Part shown: one piece after another, positions 43,413-53,086 of the stretch
Layout of the letters: every line of letters begins with the position of its first letter
Position numbering within the stretch: position 1 is the first letter of the stretch
Assembly (NCBI GenBank): GCA_965199135.1
Contig: OZ240685.1
Location: 2,294,001 to 2,358,000 of the forward strand
DNA from: EB88 sp965199135
GTDB lineage: Bacteria; Acidobacteriota; Terriglobia; Terriglobales; Acidobacteriaceae
DNA length: 64,000 nucleotides
Direction of reading: 5' to 3'
The notes under the pieces: generated by a model
Told to the model about the DNA's origin: nothing
What the model saw: the letters and a program-made list of their open reading frames with translations, nothing else
The model's database searches: none
Made by a program: the position numbers and the translations under genes

Positions 43413-45785
43413 ATGCCTGTAGATACGATCAATCAGGCCTCGCCACCCGCTACGGCTACTGTGTCGCCAGCAAAGACCGCTCCTGCGGGCTTGACGACTG
43501 ATGAAGCTACCAGGCAACTACAGAAGGACGGTCCGAACGCGATGCAGGACACATCTGCACATCGGTTGCGCGATGTGCTCATCAAATTCTGGGCTCCGGT
43601 ACCGTGGCTGCTTGAATTCGCTATCGTTCTCCAGGTGGTACTGCACAAGTACCTTGAAGCGGCGGTCATTGCAGGGCTTTTGATTTTCAATGCAGCGCTG
43701 GCCTACTTTCAAGAAGGCCGCGCTCAGGCGACGCTCGCCGCGTTGAAGCATCGCCTTGCATTGAATGCTTCCGTGCGCCGAGATGGTACCTGGACGACAA
43801 TTCCCGCCGCCCAGGTTGTGTGCGGAGACCTGATCAAGCTATCGCTTGGTGGCGTCGTGGCTGCGGATGTGCATCTGCTGGACGGATCGGTACAGTTGGA
43901 CCAATCCATGCTCACGGGACAATCTCTGCCAGTCGAAGCCGGTGCCGGGTTCGATACTTATGCGGGCGCGCTCGTGCGTCGAGGTGAAGAGACCGCGCAA
44001 GTCACTGCCACGGGCGTTCGCACGAAGTTCGGTCGCACGGCCGAACTCGTCCGTACCGCGCACGTTGTGAGTTCGCAGCAGAAGGCAGTCCTCACGATCG
44101 TTCGGAACCTCGCCTATTTCAACGCTGCTGTTATCCTCCTCATCGGCACATACGCTTACCTCCATTCGATGCCCTGGAGCGAGATTATTCCTCTCCTCCT
44201 GACCTCCGTGCTCGCCGCGATTCCCGTTGCCTTGCCCGCGACCTTCACCCTTGCGGCCGCGATCGGCGCGCGCTCACTGGCCAAGTTAGGCGTTCTTCCA
44301 ACGCGGCTTTCGGCAGTCGATGAAGCCGCGACAATGGACGTGCTTTGCAGCGATAAGACGGGAACGCTCACCGCCAATCAGCTCTCTGTAACTAGCTTGA
44401 AACCGATGGACGGTTTCGATGAGGCGCATGTTCTCGGGTTGGCTGCGCTCGCAAGTTCTGACGGGGGACAGGACTTGGTCGACGCAGCTATCCGATCGGC
44501 CGCTTCTCATAAGGCGATGACAGATATCCCCAAGCTGACGAATTTTGTTCCTTTCGATCCGGCCAAAAAAATTTCAGAAGCGACCGCTACTGACGCCCAG
44601 GGGAACCAGCAGCGAATTATCAAGGGTGCCTTCGCCGCCGTCTCGGGCCTCGCAACTCCAAATCCAAAAGCAGCCGCCATCGCCGACGAGCTGGCGAAAC
44701 AGGGGTTCAGAGTTCTGGCAGTCGCCGCGGGTGCAAATGGCTCGATTCAAATCGTTGGGTTCATAGCGCTTAGCGATCCACCGAGAGCCGACTCAAGCTC
44801 ACTCATCTCCGAGTTGAAGAATCTTGGTGTCCGCACTGTCATGGTGACAGGCGATGCACCGGAGACCGCGAAGATCGTCGCTCATGATGTTGGTCTCGAC
44901 GGGCCAATCTGTCCCAGCGGTGCAATCCCCGACTCAGTCAAACCGGGTGATTTCGCGGTTTTCGCGGGCATACTGCCTGAAGGAAAGTTCAACCTGGTCA
45001 AGGCCTTCCAGAAGAACGGCCACACGATAGGAATGTGCGGCGATGGCGCGAACGACGCGCCCGCCCTCCGTCAAGCCCAAATCGGCATTGCTGTCTCGAC
45101 TGCAACCGATGTCGCCAAATCGGCAGCAGGCATGGTGCTAACGGAGGCTGGCCTTGGCGGAATTGTAGCCGCGGTCAAAGAGGGCAGAGTCACGTTTCAA
45201 CGCATTCTCACCTATACGCTCAACTCCGTTATCAAGAAGATTGTGCAGGTATTGTTGCTGGCGATCGGTTTGATCATGACGGGGCATGCCGTCCTCACAC
45301 CCATGCTGATGGTGATCGTGATGATTACGGGAGACTTTCTCGCCATGTCACTGACGACCGACAGAGTGCGCCCATCAGCGATGCCAAACTCCTGGAATGT
45401 GGGAAGAATCACCGGCGCGGCTGTCCTCCTGGGATTATGTTTTCTCGCCTTCTGCGTTGGCATCATGGCGTTCGGTAAGTTTGAGTTGCGACTTGGAATT
45501 GAACCGCTGAGAACGCTCTTAGTCGTCGCTATCGTCTATGGAAGCCAAGCCACAATTCACTCATTGCGAGCTCGTCGCCAAATGTGGGGGCCACGCCCGA
45601 CGATATGGCTGGTACTTTCCACCGTAGCGGATATCGCAATCATCACAGTGCTGGCGCACCGAGGAGTCGCGATGGCTCCTATATCCCTGTCAATACTGGC
45701 CTGCGAGTTCATTGCGGCTGCGTTCTTTGGACTGATTCTTGACGCCATTAAGATCCCGATCTTGTCGAAGTTCGGAATCGACTAG
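43413..45785 (+). CDS. P-type ATPase, plasma-membrane proton pump type (P3A-like)
   Basis: A 790-residue pump. The actuator motif is TGQSLPVE, phosphorylation site CSDKTGTLTANQLS, hinge MCGDGANDAPALRQAQIGIA and membrane segment AAIPVALPATFTLAAAIGARSLA, the pattern of proton-exporting P3A ATPases. The membrane Asp/Asn pair of the fungal enzyme was not verified. It would export H+ at the expense of ATP, useful for pH homeostasis in an acid-soil organism or when respiration stops. It follows glgP by 112 bases and is probably in the same expression unit. Confidence 0.9.
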   Translation: MPVDTINQASPPATATVSPAKTAPAGLTTDEATRQLQKDGPNAMQDTSAHRLRDVLIKFWAPVPWLLEFAIVLQVVLHKYLEAAVIAGLLIFNAALAYFQEGRAQATLAALKHRLALNASVRRDGTWTTIPAAQVVCGDLIKLSLGGVVAADVHLLDGSVQLDQSMLTGQSLPVEAGAGFDTYAGALVRRGEETAQVTATGVRTKFGRTAELVRTAHVVSSQQKAVLTIVRNLAYFNAAVILLIGTYAYLHSMPWSEIIPLLLTSVLAAIPVALPATFTLAAAIGARSLAKLGVLPTRLSAVDEAATMDVLCSDKTGTLTANQLSVTSLKPMDGFDEAHVLGLAALASSDGGQDLVDAAIRSAASHKAMTDIPKLTNFVPFDPAKKISEATATDAQGNQQRIIKGAFAAVSGLATPNPKAAAIADELAKQGFRVLAVAAGANGSIQIVGFIALSDPPRADSSSLISELKNLGVRTVMVTGDAPETAKIVAHDVGLDGPICPSGAIPDSVKPGDFAVFAGILPEGKFNLVKAFQKNGHTIGMCGDGANDAPALRQAQIGIAVSTATDVAKSAAGMVLTEAGLGGIVAAVKEGRVTFQRILTYTLNSVIKKIVQVLLLAIGLIMTGHAVLTPMLMVIVMITGDFLAMSLTTDRVRPSAMPNSWNVGRITGAAVLLGLCFLAFCVGIMAFGKFELRLGIEPLRTLLVVAIVYGSQATIHSLRARRQMWGPRPTIWLVLSTVADIAIITVLAHRGVAMAPISLSILACEFIAAAFFGLILDAIKIPILSKFGID

Positions 45786-45968
45786 GCGAGGCCCGAGTTT
45801 CTGAGAGGTAGAAGGGATTGCGAGCACTGGCTGACTAAACTGTGGATCTCACCTGCGCAATCATCCGGCGGCGCATCGCGCCGATTCGGATTTCACGTGA
45901 GCACTTCGATACAGCAAGCAATTGCGCCAACCAGAAACAATCGGGATAACGGGTTATCGGAGCGTTGA

Positions 45969-46421
45969 ATGATTGAGCACCTCAGGGAAAGTCACGGAGC
46001 GGCTTTTGGATTCAAAGTGATCGGAACGCTCACCGCAGATGACATTACTAGCGTATCGGGGCAGATTGAAAATGTGATCGTCGCGACCAAGAAGCCTATT
46101 GGCCTTCTCGCCGATCTGTCGGAGATGCAGGGAGCGAACTGGGTCGCGCGGTGGGATGAGATGCGCTTCCTGCAGCGCCACACCAATCACATTGCGCGAA
46201 TGGCGGTTATCTGCAATGACCAATGGCAGGAGATCTCCGAGATGATTCTCGCCGCCACGTCCTTCATGCAAGCCGAAACGGCCTATTATGATGTTTCAGA
46301 AATTCATCATGCCTGGCATTGGGTGAGGATGAACGCGAGGGATGAGCGTATGCCGATCCGGATCATCTATCCCGGTAAAGGACTCTTTCAGGACTACACT
46401 CCCGAATATATAAGTCTTTAA
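45969..46421 (+). CDS. SpoIIAA/STAS-like protein
   Basis: A 150-residue single-domain protein with the alpha/beta pattern of the SpoIIAA-like (STAS/SEC14) family: FGFKVIGTLTADDITSV, PIGLLADLSEMQGANWVARW and IARMAVICNDQWQEISEMI. Members occur beside stress and transport genes; ligand unknown. GGAGCGTTGA precedes the ATG. It lies between two P-type ATPases. Confidence 0.85.
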   Translation: MIEHLRESHGAAFGFKVIGTLTADDITSVSGQIENVIVATKKPIGLLADLSEMQGANWVARWDEMRFLQRHTNHIARMAVICNDQWQEISEMILAATSFMQAETAYYDVSEIHHAWHWVRMNARDERMPIRIIYPGKGLFQDYTPEYISL

Positions 46422-46465
46422 TTACTGAGGATATCTCCCCAGCCGCGATCTAGATTGGTCAAATA

Positions 46466-48685
46466 ATGGATTACATCTGCCCGATGCACCCGGACGTTCA
46501 TAGTGCTGTTCCGGGCAACTGTCCGGCATGCGGCATGACGCTCGAAGCGGCGACAGTTGCCGCGCCCGACGTTCGCACCCAATACACCTGTCCAATGCAT
46601 CCACAGATTGTGCGGAATGAGCCGGGCAGTTGCACAATCTGTGGCATGACGCTCGAACCTTTGACCGTAGCGGTCAACGAAGCAAATCCTGAACTCGACA
46701 AAATGACACGCCGATTCTGGGTTTGTGCAGCACTGACGCTACCCTTGCTCGCCATCATGATCTCGGACATCCTTCCAGGTCATGGGTTGCAGCATCTCTT
46801 GAAAGGGCAACTGCTCGGATGGTTTGAATTTGCCATTGCGACTCCCGTCGTACTCTGGGGGGGGTGGCCGTTCCTTCAGCGAGGTTGGGCGTCCATCATC
46901 AGCCGCAATCCGAATATGTTTACGCTCATCTCGATCGGAGCCGGGTCGGCTTACCTCTACAGCGTCATGGCAGTGGCGCTGCCAGAACTCTTTCCCCCGT
47001 CATTTCGAGATATGTCGGGTCAACTCGGACTCTATTTCGAGGCGGCCGCAGTTATTACCGTGCTCGTTCTCCTTGGGCAGGTACTGGAGTTGAAAGCCCG
47101 GAGCCAGACCAGCGGCGCAATCAAAGCACTCCTCGGACTTGCATCGAAGACAGCACGCCGCATCGCTGCGGACGGTACTGAGCAGGACGTGGACTTGAAC
47201 GCTATCAAGGTGGGCGACACGCTCCGTGTCCGTCCAGGCGAAAAAGTCCCGATTGACGGAGTGGTTGTAGAAGGCAACAGCTCGGTGGATGAATCCATGG
47301 TCAGCGGCGAACCCATTCCGGTTGAAAAGACGGTCGACGCCAAGGTTACCGGAGGAACGATCAACGGCAACAGCAGCTTCGTCATGAAGACGGAGCGCGT
47401 GGGGGCCGACACATTGCTCGCGCAGATCGTAAAGATGGTAAGCGAGGCGCAGCGCACCCGTGCTCCAATACAGCGACTCGCAGACCTGGTGTCTTCATAC
47501 TTTGTGCCGGCGGTCCTCATGTCGGCAATCGTCACCTTTGCCGTGTGGGCGACCTATGGACCGCAACCGCACTATGCACATGCGCTGGTCAATGCAGTCG
47601 CAGTTCTCATCATTGCGTGCCCTTGCGCCCTGGGGCTGGCAACGCCCATGGCGATCATGGTTGGTACCGGCAGGGGTGCCCGGGAAGGCGTCCTCATAAG
47701 CAACGCCGAGGCGCTCGAAATCCTGGAAAAGGTAGACACGCTGGTTGTCGATAAGACCGGGACGTTGACCGAGGGCAAGCCCAAGCTTACGGAACTGATC
47801 CCGGTCGAAGGCGTGAAAGACGCCGAATTGTTGCAAGCCGCAGCCAGCCTCGAAAAGGCCAGCGAACATCCTCTTGCCGCAGCGATCCTTGCGGCAGCCA
47901 AGGAAAAGAACATCGAGTTGGTTGCAATCGACGGCTTTCTGTCAGTGACGGGCAAAGGGGTCAAGGGCACTTCTAACGGCAAGCAAGTTGCCATAGGAAA
48001 CGTGGCACTGATGACCGAGCTTGGCGCTTCTCCTGAATCATTGCGGATCAGAGCTGAAGCCCTCCAGAAAAAGGGCAATACCGTCATGTATATCGCGCTG
48101 GGAGGAAAGTTTGCCGGCCTGATTGCCGTTGCCGACCCAATCAAAGAATCCACGGCAGAGGCCATCGAGCAATTAAAGCGTGAAGGCATCAAGGTCGTGA
48201 TGGTGACAGGGGATAATCGCAACACAGCAGAGGCGGTTGCACGAAAGCTCGGAATCGACTTCGAGGCGGACGTACTCCCTGACAAAAAAGCGGAGGTTGT
48301 AAAGAAGCTACAAGATGCCGGCGCGACTGTCGCTATGGCGGGCGATGGGATCAACGATGCCCCGGCATTGGCGCAAGCGCATGTCGGGATTGCGATGGGA
48401 ACCGGAACAGATGTCGCAATGAAAACGGGCGGCATCACCCTTGTGAAGGGAGACCTGAGAGGACTTGTGAAGGCCCGGCGCTTGAGCCATCTTACGATGA
48501 ACAACATTCGTGAGAATCTGTTCTTCGCATTCTTCTATAACGCCCTCGGTGTTCCGTTAGCGGCGGGTGTTCTTTATCCAGCGTTTGGTCTGCTCCTAAA
48601 CCCGATGATCGCCGCCGTCGCCATGAGTTTCAGTTCAGTTTCAGTGATCGGCAATGCACTGCGACTGAGATCCGCAAAGCTCTAG
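46466..48685 (+). CDS. Copper-type P1B ATPase with two heavy-metal-binding domains
   Basis: A 739-residue copper-transporting ATPase. The N-terminus has two YHS-like heavy-metal-binding units, YICPMHPDVH...CPACGMT and YTCPMHPQIV...CTICGMT, instead of the ferredoxin-like HMA domain. The transport site CPC is in IIACPCALGLATPMAIMVG, with VDKTGTLTEGK, SGEPIPVE and AGDGINDAPALAQ. The HP motif is in KASEHPLAAAI. Cu(I) export is most likely; silver is possible. No CueR-like regulator is adjacent, so it may follow the block's own control. Confidence 0.93.
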   Translation: MDYICPMHPDVHSAVPGNCPACGMTLEAATVAAPDVRTQYTCPMHPQIVRNEPGSCTICGMTLEPLTVAVNEANPELDKMTRRFWVCAALTLPLLAIMISDILPGHGLQHLLKGQLLGWFEFAIATPVVLWGGWPFLQRGWASIISRNPNMFTLISIGAGSAYLYSVMAVALPELFPPSFRDMSGQLGLYFEAAAVITVLVLLGQVLELKARSQTSGAIKALLGLASKTARRIAADGTEQDVDLNAIKVGDTLRVRPGEKVPIDGVVVEGNSSVDESMVSGEPIPVEKTVDAKVTGGTINGNSSFVMKTERVGADTLLAQIVKMVSEAQRTRAPIQRLADLVSSYFVPAVLMSAIVTFAVWATYGPQPHYAHALVNAVAVLIIACPCALGLATPMAIMVGTGRGAREGVLISNAEALEILEKVDTLVVDKTGTLTEGKPKLTELIPVEGVKDAELLQAAASLEKASEHPLAAAILAAAKEKNIELVAIDGFLSVTGKGVKGTSNGKQVAIGNVALMTELGASPESLRIRAEALQKKGNTVMYIALGGKFAGLIAVADPIKESTAEAIEQLKREGIKVVMVTGDNRNTAEAVARKLGIDFEADVLPDKKAEVVKKLQDAGATVAMAGDGINDAPALAQAHVGIAMGTGTDVAMKTGGITLVKGDLRGLVKARRLSHLTMNNIRENLFFAFFYNALGVPLAAGVLYPAFGLLLNPMIAAVAMSFSSVSVIGNALRLRSAKL

Positions 48686-48739
48686 CTGGCAAATCAGATG
48701 CGTTCTGATGCGTCGGGGCGGGAATTGGGAAGGCGTTGT

Positions 48740-49540
48740 TTACGCCGGTTGCATCTCAGCTTGCGTCTCACTCACGGCGGCTTTGGCGATGGCGAGAAAC
48801 TCATCAGCTTTCAGGCTGGCGCCGCCGATGAGCACGCCGTCTATGCTGGGCTGACCGAGGAACGCAGCCGCATTCTCCGGCTCGACGCTACCGCCATACT
48901 GAACCGTCATCCTCTTGGCCCAGGTCTCTCCACAGATTTGGCTTAGCCTTCGTCGAATGAGCAAATGGGCATCATGCGCCTCTTTCGGAGTGGCATGATG
49001 TTCTTCGTTCCCGATCGCCCAAACCGGTTCGTATGCGATGCTCAGATGGGAAAGAGTTTCGCCCGAAACGCCAGCTAATCCTGTGGAGAGTTGGCGGTCG
49101 AGTACCGCCTCCGTCTGTTTGGTTTTACGCTGTTCGAGGGTCTCGCCCACGCAGAGGATGACTTCCAATCCTGCAGCCAGTGCACAGACGACCTTTTGGT
49201 TGATGAAGTGATCGGACTCGCCTAACTTGTGCCGGCGCTCGCTGTGGCCGAGAATGACGTACTTGCAGCCGAGATCAAGCAGCATAGTTGGGCTCACCTC
49301 CCCTGTAAATGCGCCCTCGGATTCCGGATACATGTTTTGTGCGCCGAGCGCGACCTGGCTACCCTTGAGCATGTCTCCAACAAGAGCGAGATAGGGGAAC
49401 GGCGGACAGAGGATGACCGTGACATCGTCGGCGACGGCAAGGCCATCGATGACATCCTTTGCCAACTGCTCCGCTCCAAAGGCAGTCATGTGCATCTTCC
49501 AATTTCCAACGACGTATTTCTGACGTAATTGTGTTTTCAT
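48740..49540 (-). CDS. tpiA: Triosephosphate isomerase
   Basis: A 266-residue TIM barrel: GNWKMHMT (substrate Asn/Lys), VILGHSERRHKLGE (catalytic His), IAYEPVWAIGNEEHHATPKE (catalytic Glu and loop 6, here with an unusual EEHHA instead of the typical TGKTA) and QYGGSVEPENA. It interconverts DHAP and glyceraldehyde-3-phosphate. ATGA overlap with the aldolase gene; last gene of the minus-strand operon. It is likely a second, operon-specific copy, since the housekeeping tpiA is usually with gap-pgk (inference). Confidence 0.95.
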   Translation of the reverse strand: MKTQLRQKYVVGNWKMHMTAFGAEQLAKDVIDGLAVADDVTVILCPPFPYLALVGDMLKGSQVALGAQNMYPESEGAFTGEVSPTMLLDLGCKYVILGHSERRHKLGESDHFINQKVVCALAAGLEVILCVGETLEQRKTKQTEAVLDRQLSTGLAGVSGETLSHLSIAYEPVWAIGNEEHHATPKEAHDAHLLIRRRLSQICGETWAKRMTVQYGGSVEPENAAAFLGQPSIDGVLIGGASLKADEFLAIAKAAVSETQAEMQPA

Positions 49541-50607
49541 TTGGCGCTCCCAGCGTAGACCTGTGTCAAGTGATGTGTCGCGCTTTCACGGTGATCGGCC
49601 TCAACGGCCGCAGTATATTCGCCGCGGCGAGCAGCCCCGTCACATTTGGCGCGATGGTAAAGAGCTTCCTGCGCCGGAATGACGTTCGCTTGTTCCCCAT
49701 GCCAGATTTCCAAGGCGGGTTCCTGAATTGCCCGGCCGAAGGAGAATGACAACCCCCAGGGAAGGCGCGACGTGTACTGTACATTCATAGCGTTGAGACG
49801 GGCAGAGGCAAGTTCCCCGGATTGACCGCCCGACAAGAACACAACTCCAGGTACGGCGGCGGGAACCGAGCGCAGCAGGCAGCCGACAGTTGCATCGGCT
49901 ACTTCTTCCACCGATTCCTGCACACGGCAAGTCAGACCGGGAAGTACCATATTCGGCTTCAGGATCATTCCCTCAAGCTTGACGCGTTGCGAGTAAAGCT
50001 CTCGGAAGACGGTCCGCAAAACTCTCTCAGTTACTTCGGAGCACACGTTCAGAGTGTGCTCTCCCGCCATAAGGACCTCCGGCTCAACGACCGGAACAAG
50101 GCCGGCCTCTTGACATAAACCGGCATAGCGGGCCAGCGCGTGTGCGTTTGCCTCGATGCACCCGCTACTTGGAGTGCCGTCGCCGATAGAAAAAACCGCT
50201 CTCCATTTAGCGAAACGTGCGCCCATTTGCAAGTATTCCGCCAGCCGAGCGCGCAAGCCATCCAAACCGTCAGTAACTTTTTCGCCGGGAAAAGCCGCCA
50301 TCTCCTTGGCACCGAGGTCAACTTTGATGCCCGGAATAATTCTGACTGCGGCGAGAGCCTTGGCAAAGGGAGTGCCATCATCCATCTTCTGCCGAATCGT
50401 CTCATCGTAGAGAATAGCGCCACTGATGGATTCGTTGAGATCCGGCGTGTTGACAATCAACTGCCGGTATTGGCGATGGGCCTCAGGGGTCAGTGGAATA
50501 TCCCATTTAGCGAAGCGCTTGTTGCAGGTTGCTGTACTTTCGTCGATCGCTATCAGGCCCTTGCCATCGGCGACCATCATCTTGGCGGTTTCTTCAAGAG
50601 TCTGCAT
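49537..50607 (-). CDS. Class I fructose-bisphosphate aldolase
   Basis: A 356-residue eukaryote-like class I aldolase. KGLIAIDESTATCNKRF, RAVFSIGDGTPS, VPVVEPEVLM, LEGMILKPNMVLPG (the Schiff-base Lys in ILKPN) and VVFLSGGQSGELA are intact. It starts two bases after the phosphoketolase stop (MQTLEETAK), hence translationally coupled. It splits fructose-1,6-bisphosphate to triose phosphates, which tpiA equilibrates. Class I enzymes need no metal, unlike the usual bacterial class II. Confidence 0.95.
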   Translation of the reverse strand: MQTLEETAKMMVADGKGLIAIDESTATCNKRFAKWDIPLTPEAHRQYRQLIVNTPDLNESISGAILYDETIRQKMDDGTPFAKALAAVRIIPGIKVDLGAKEMAAFPGEKVTDGLDGLRARLAEYLQMGARFAKWRAVFSIGDGTPSSGCIEANAHALARYAGLCQEAGLVPVVEPEVLMAGEHTLNVCSEVTERVLRTVFRELYSQRVKLEGMILKPNMVLPGLTCRVQESVEEVADATVGCLLRSVPAAVPGVVFLSGGQSGELASARLNAMNVQYTSRLPWGLSFSFGRAIQEPALEIWHGEQANVIPAQEALYHRAKCDGAARRGEYTAAVEADHRESATHHLTQVYAGSAK

Positions 50608-50609
50608 GT

Positions 50610-53054
50610 TCACTTTGCGGCGCTCCATTTCCAATTCCGGATCTCCGGCATGTCTTCGCCGTGGGCGTCGATGTAGTGTTTGTGCTCGATGAGTTTGTCC
50701 TGCATCTGCTGCTTCAGGTAGTCGCCCTTGGAGCCCAGATTCGGGACACGATCGACCACGTCCATCACAAGATGGAAACGGTCCAGGTCATTCTGGACGC
50801 GCATATCGAATGGCGTTGTGATCGTTCCTTCTTCCTTGTAGCCACGCACATGCAGGTTGCGGTTGGTCCGAGCGTAGGTGAGCCGATGGATCAGCCAGGG
50901 ATAGCCGTGAAACCCAAAGATGATGTGCTTGTCTTTTGTGAAGAGCGAATCGTAGGCCAGTTCCGTCAGGCCATGGGGGTGCTCCGTGCTGGGTTGCAAC
51001 TTCATCAAATCGACAACGTTGACGACGCGGATCTTCAACTCGGGCAAGTGCTCGCGAAGAATGGAAGTCGCGGCAAGAATCTCAAGCGTCGGCGTGTCTC
51101 CACAACAGGCCATCACAACGTCAGGCTCGCTCTCCTGATCATTGCTGGCCCATTGCCAGATGCCGACACCCTCGGTGCAATGAATAACAGCCTGGTCCAT
51201 CGTGAGCCACTGGGGCAACGCATGCTTCCCAGCGACAACCACGTTGACATAGTTCCGGCTGCGCAGGCAGTGATCGAAGACTGACAACAAGCAGTTCGCG
51301 TCAGCCGGCAGATAGCAGCGCACAATGTCGGCTTTCTTGTTGATGACATGATCGAGGAACCCTGGGTCCTGATGGGTGAATCCGTTGTGGTCCTGCTGCC
51401 ACACATGCGACGCCAAAAGATAGTTCAAAGAGGAAATGTCACGTCGCCACGGCAGTTCACGACACACCTTCAGCCACTTCGCATGTTGGCTGAACATCGA
51501 ATCCACGATCCGAATGAATGCTTCGTAGCTATTGAAGAGTCCATGCCTGCCGGTCAGCAGATAGCCTTCTAGCCAGCCTTCGCATTGGTTCTCGCTGAGC
51601 ATGGAGTCGAGGACGCGACCTGCAGGCGCGAGGAACTCATCGTTGCTGAATTCGCGAGCATCCCACTGACGACTTGTGACCTCAAAGACGGCTTGCAGCA
51701 GGTTCGAGACCGTCTCATCCGGGCCGAACACCCGAAAGTTTCCTTTGTCCTGATTCAACTTGGCGACGTCCCGCAGGAACGATCCCAGCACCAGCGTGTC
51801 TTCCACCTCAACCGCACCTGGGGATTTGACCGTGACGGCGTGGTCGTGGAAATCAGGCATCTCAAGATCACGCAGGAGGAGACCGCCGTTCGCATGCGGG
51901 TTGGCCCCCATTCTGCGCGTTCCTTCAGGTGCCAATGCGGCAAGCTCCGGCATGAGTCGTCCGTTTTGGTCGAACAGCTCCTCGGGCTTGTAGCTTTTCA
52001 TCCATGCTTCCAAGAGCTGTACATGATCGGGGTGCTGCGGGTCTACGAGCAGCGGGACCTGATGCGAACGGAATGTTCCTTCAATCTGTAAACCATCCAC
52101 GACCTTTGGGCCTGTCCAGCCTTTAGGCGATTTGAGGACGATCATCGGCCAACGAGGGCGAGTTGTATCACCGGTAGCGCGCGCATTGGATTGGAACCGG
52201 CGGATATCCTCGATGGCCTTATCGATGGTGGTCGCCATGAGCTCGTGCATCTTCTCCGGCTCATCTCCCTCAACGAAGTAGGGAGTCCAGCCGCAGCCTC
52301 TGAAGAACTGCTCCAACTCCTCATGCTCGATCCGGGAAAGCAGGGTCGGATTGCTGATCTTATAACCATTTAGGTGCAAGATCGGGAGCACTGCCCCGTC
52401 GGTCTTCGGGTCTAGAAATTTGTTGGATTGCCACGAAGTTGCCAGAGACCCGGTCTCTGCTTCGCCATCACCGATAACACACGCAACGATCAGGTCTGGA
52501 TTGTCGAATGCGGCACCGAAGGCGTGGCTCAGCGAATAACCGAGTTCACCGCCCTCATGAATGGATCCAGGCGTAGTCGGAGCAACGTGGCTGGAAATTC
52601 CACCGGGGAAGGAAAACTGTTTGAAGAGCTTCTTCAGCCCCGCTTCATCCTGTGTGACGTTGGGATACACCTCGCTCCAGGTGCCTTCGAGGTACACGTT
52701 GCCCACAATTGCAGGGCCGCCATGTCCTGGCCCTGCAATGTAGAACATGTTCAGGTCGTATTTCTTGATGATCCGGTTCAGATGGACATAAATGAAGTTC
52801 TGCCCTGGCGTTGTACCCCAATGCGAGACCACCAACGGCTTGACATGTTCTAGCTTCAGCGGCTCTTTCAACAGTGGATTGTCATAGAGGTAAATCTGGC
52901 CGACCGAAACGTAATTGGCTGCCCGCCAATAGGCGTTCATCCGGCGCAGCAGCTCTGGAGAGAGCGTTGCGCCGCCCTTGAGCGACTCCTCGTTGACAAT
53001 TGCATTGGACGTTTCGTGAAGCAAGTCCTCGGTCGTAAGCATGTCGGTTGGCAT
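50610..53054 (-). CDS. xfp: Xylulose-5-phosphate/fructose-6-phosphate phosphoketolase
   Basis: An 814-residue thiamine-diphosphate enzyme: IAGPGHGGPAIVGNVYLEGT, SFPGGISSHVAPTTPGSIHE, GELGYSLSHAFGAAFD and CVIGDGEAETG (thiamine-binding region) are typical. It cleaves xylulose-5-P or fructose-6-P with phosphate to acetyl-P plus glyceraldehyde-3-P or erythrose-4-P, saving ATP without oxidation. AAAGGAG precedes the ATG. With aldolase and tpiA downstream, and glycogen mobilisation on the opposite arm, it forms a route from stored glucan to acetyl-phosphate. No acetate kinase is in the window. Confidence 0.96.
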   Translation of the reverse strand: MPTDMLTTEDLLHETSNAIVNEESLKGGATLSPELLRRMNAYWRAANYVSVGQIYLYDNPLLKEPLKLEHVKPLVVSHWGTTPGQNFIYVHLNRIIKKYDLNMFYIAGPGHGGPAIVGNVYLEGTWSEVYPNVTQDEAGLKKLFKQFSFPGGISSHVAPTTPGSIHEGGELGYSLSHAFGAAFDNPDLIVACVIGDGEAETGSLATSWQSNKFLDPKTDGAVLPILHLNGYKISNPTLLSRIEHEELEQFFRGCGWTPYFVEGDEPEKMHELMATTIDKAIEDIRRFQSNARATGDTTRPRWPMIVLKSPKGWTGPKVVDGLQIEGTFRSHQVPLLVDPQHPDHVQLLEAWMKSYKPEELFDQNGRLMPELAALAPEGTRRMGANPHANGGLLLRDLEMPDFHDHAVTVKSPGAVEVEDTLVLGSFLRDVAKLNQDKGNFRVFGPDETVSNLLQAVFEVTSRQWDAREFSNDEFLAPAGRVLDSMLSENQCEGWLEGYLLTGRHGLFNSYEAFIRIVDSMFSQHAKWLKVCRELPWRRDISSLNYLLASHVWQQDHNGFTHQDPGFLDHVINKKADIVRCYLPADANCLLSVFDHCLRSRNYVNVVVAGKHALPQWLTMDQAVIHCTEGVGIWQWASNDQESEPDVVMACCGDTPTLEILAATSILREHLPELKIRVVNVVDLMKLQPSTEHPHGLTELAYDSLFTKDKHIIFGFHGYPWLIHRLTYARTNRNLHVRGYKEEGTITTPFDMRVQNDLDRFHLVMDVVDRVPNLGSKGDYLKQQMQDKLIEHKHYIDAHGEDMPEIRNWKWSAAK

Positions 53055-53086
53055 TTCTAAATCTCCTTTTCAAACTGGTGACACGG

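Noticed and set aside
42341..43432. Minus-strand frame of 363 codons
   Set aside because: Fully antisense to glgP and to the start of the P-type ATPase; composition is that of a complementary frame.
47572..48507. Minus-strand frame of 311 codons
   Set aside because: Antisense to the copper ATPase with Ser/Ala/Pro-rich text; no independent support.
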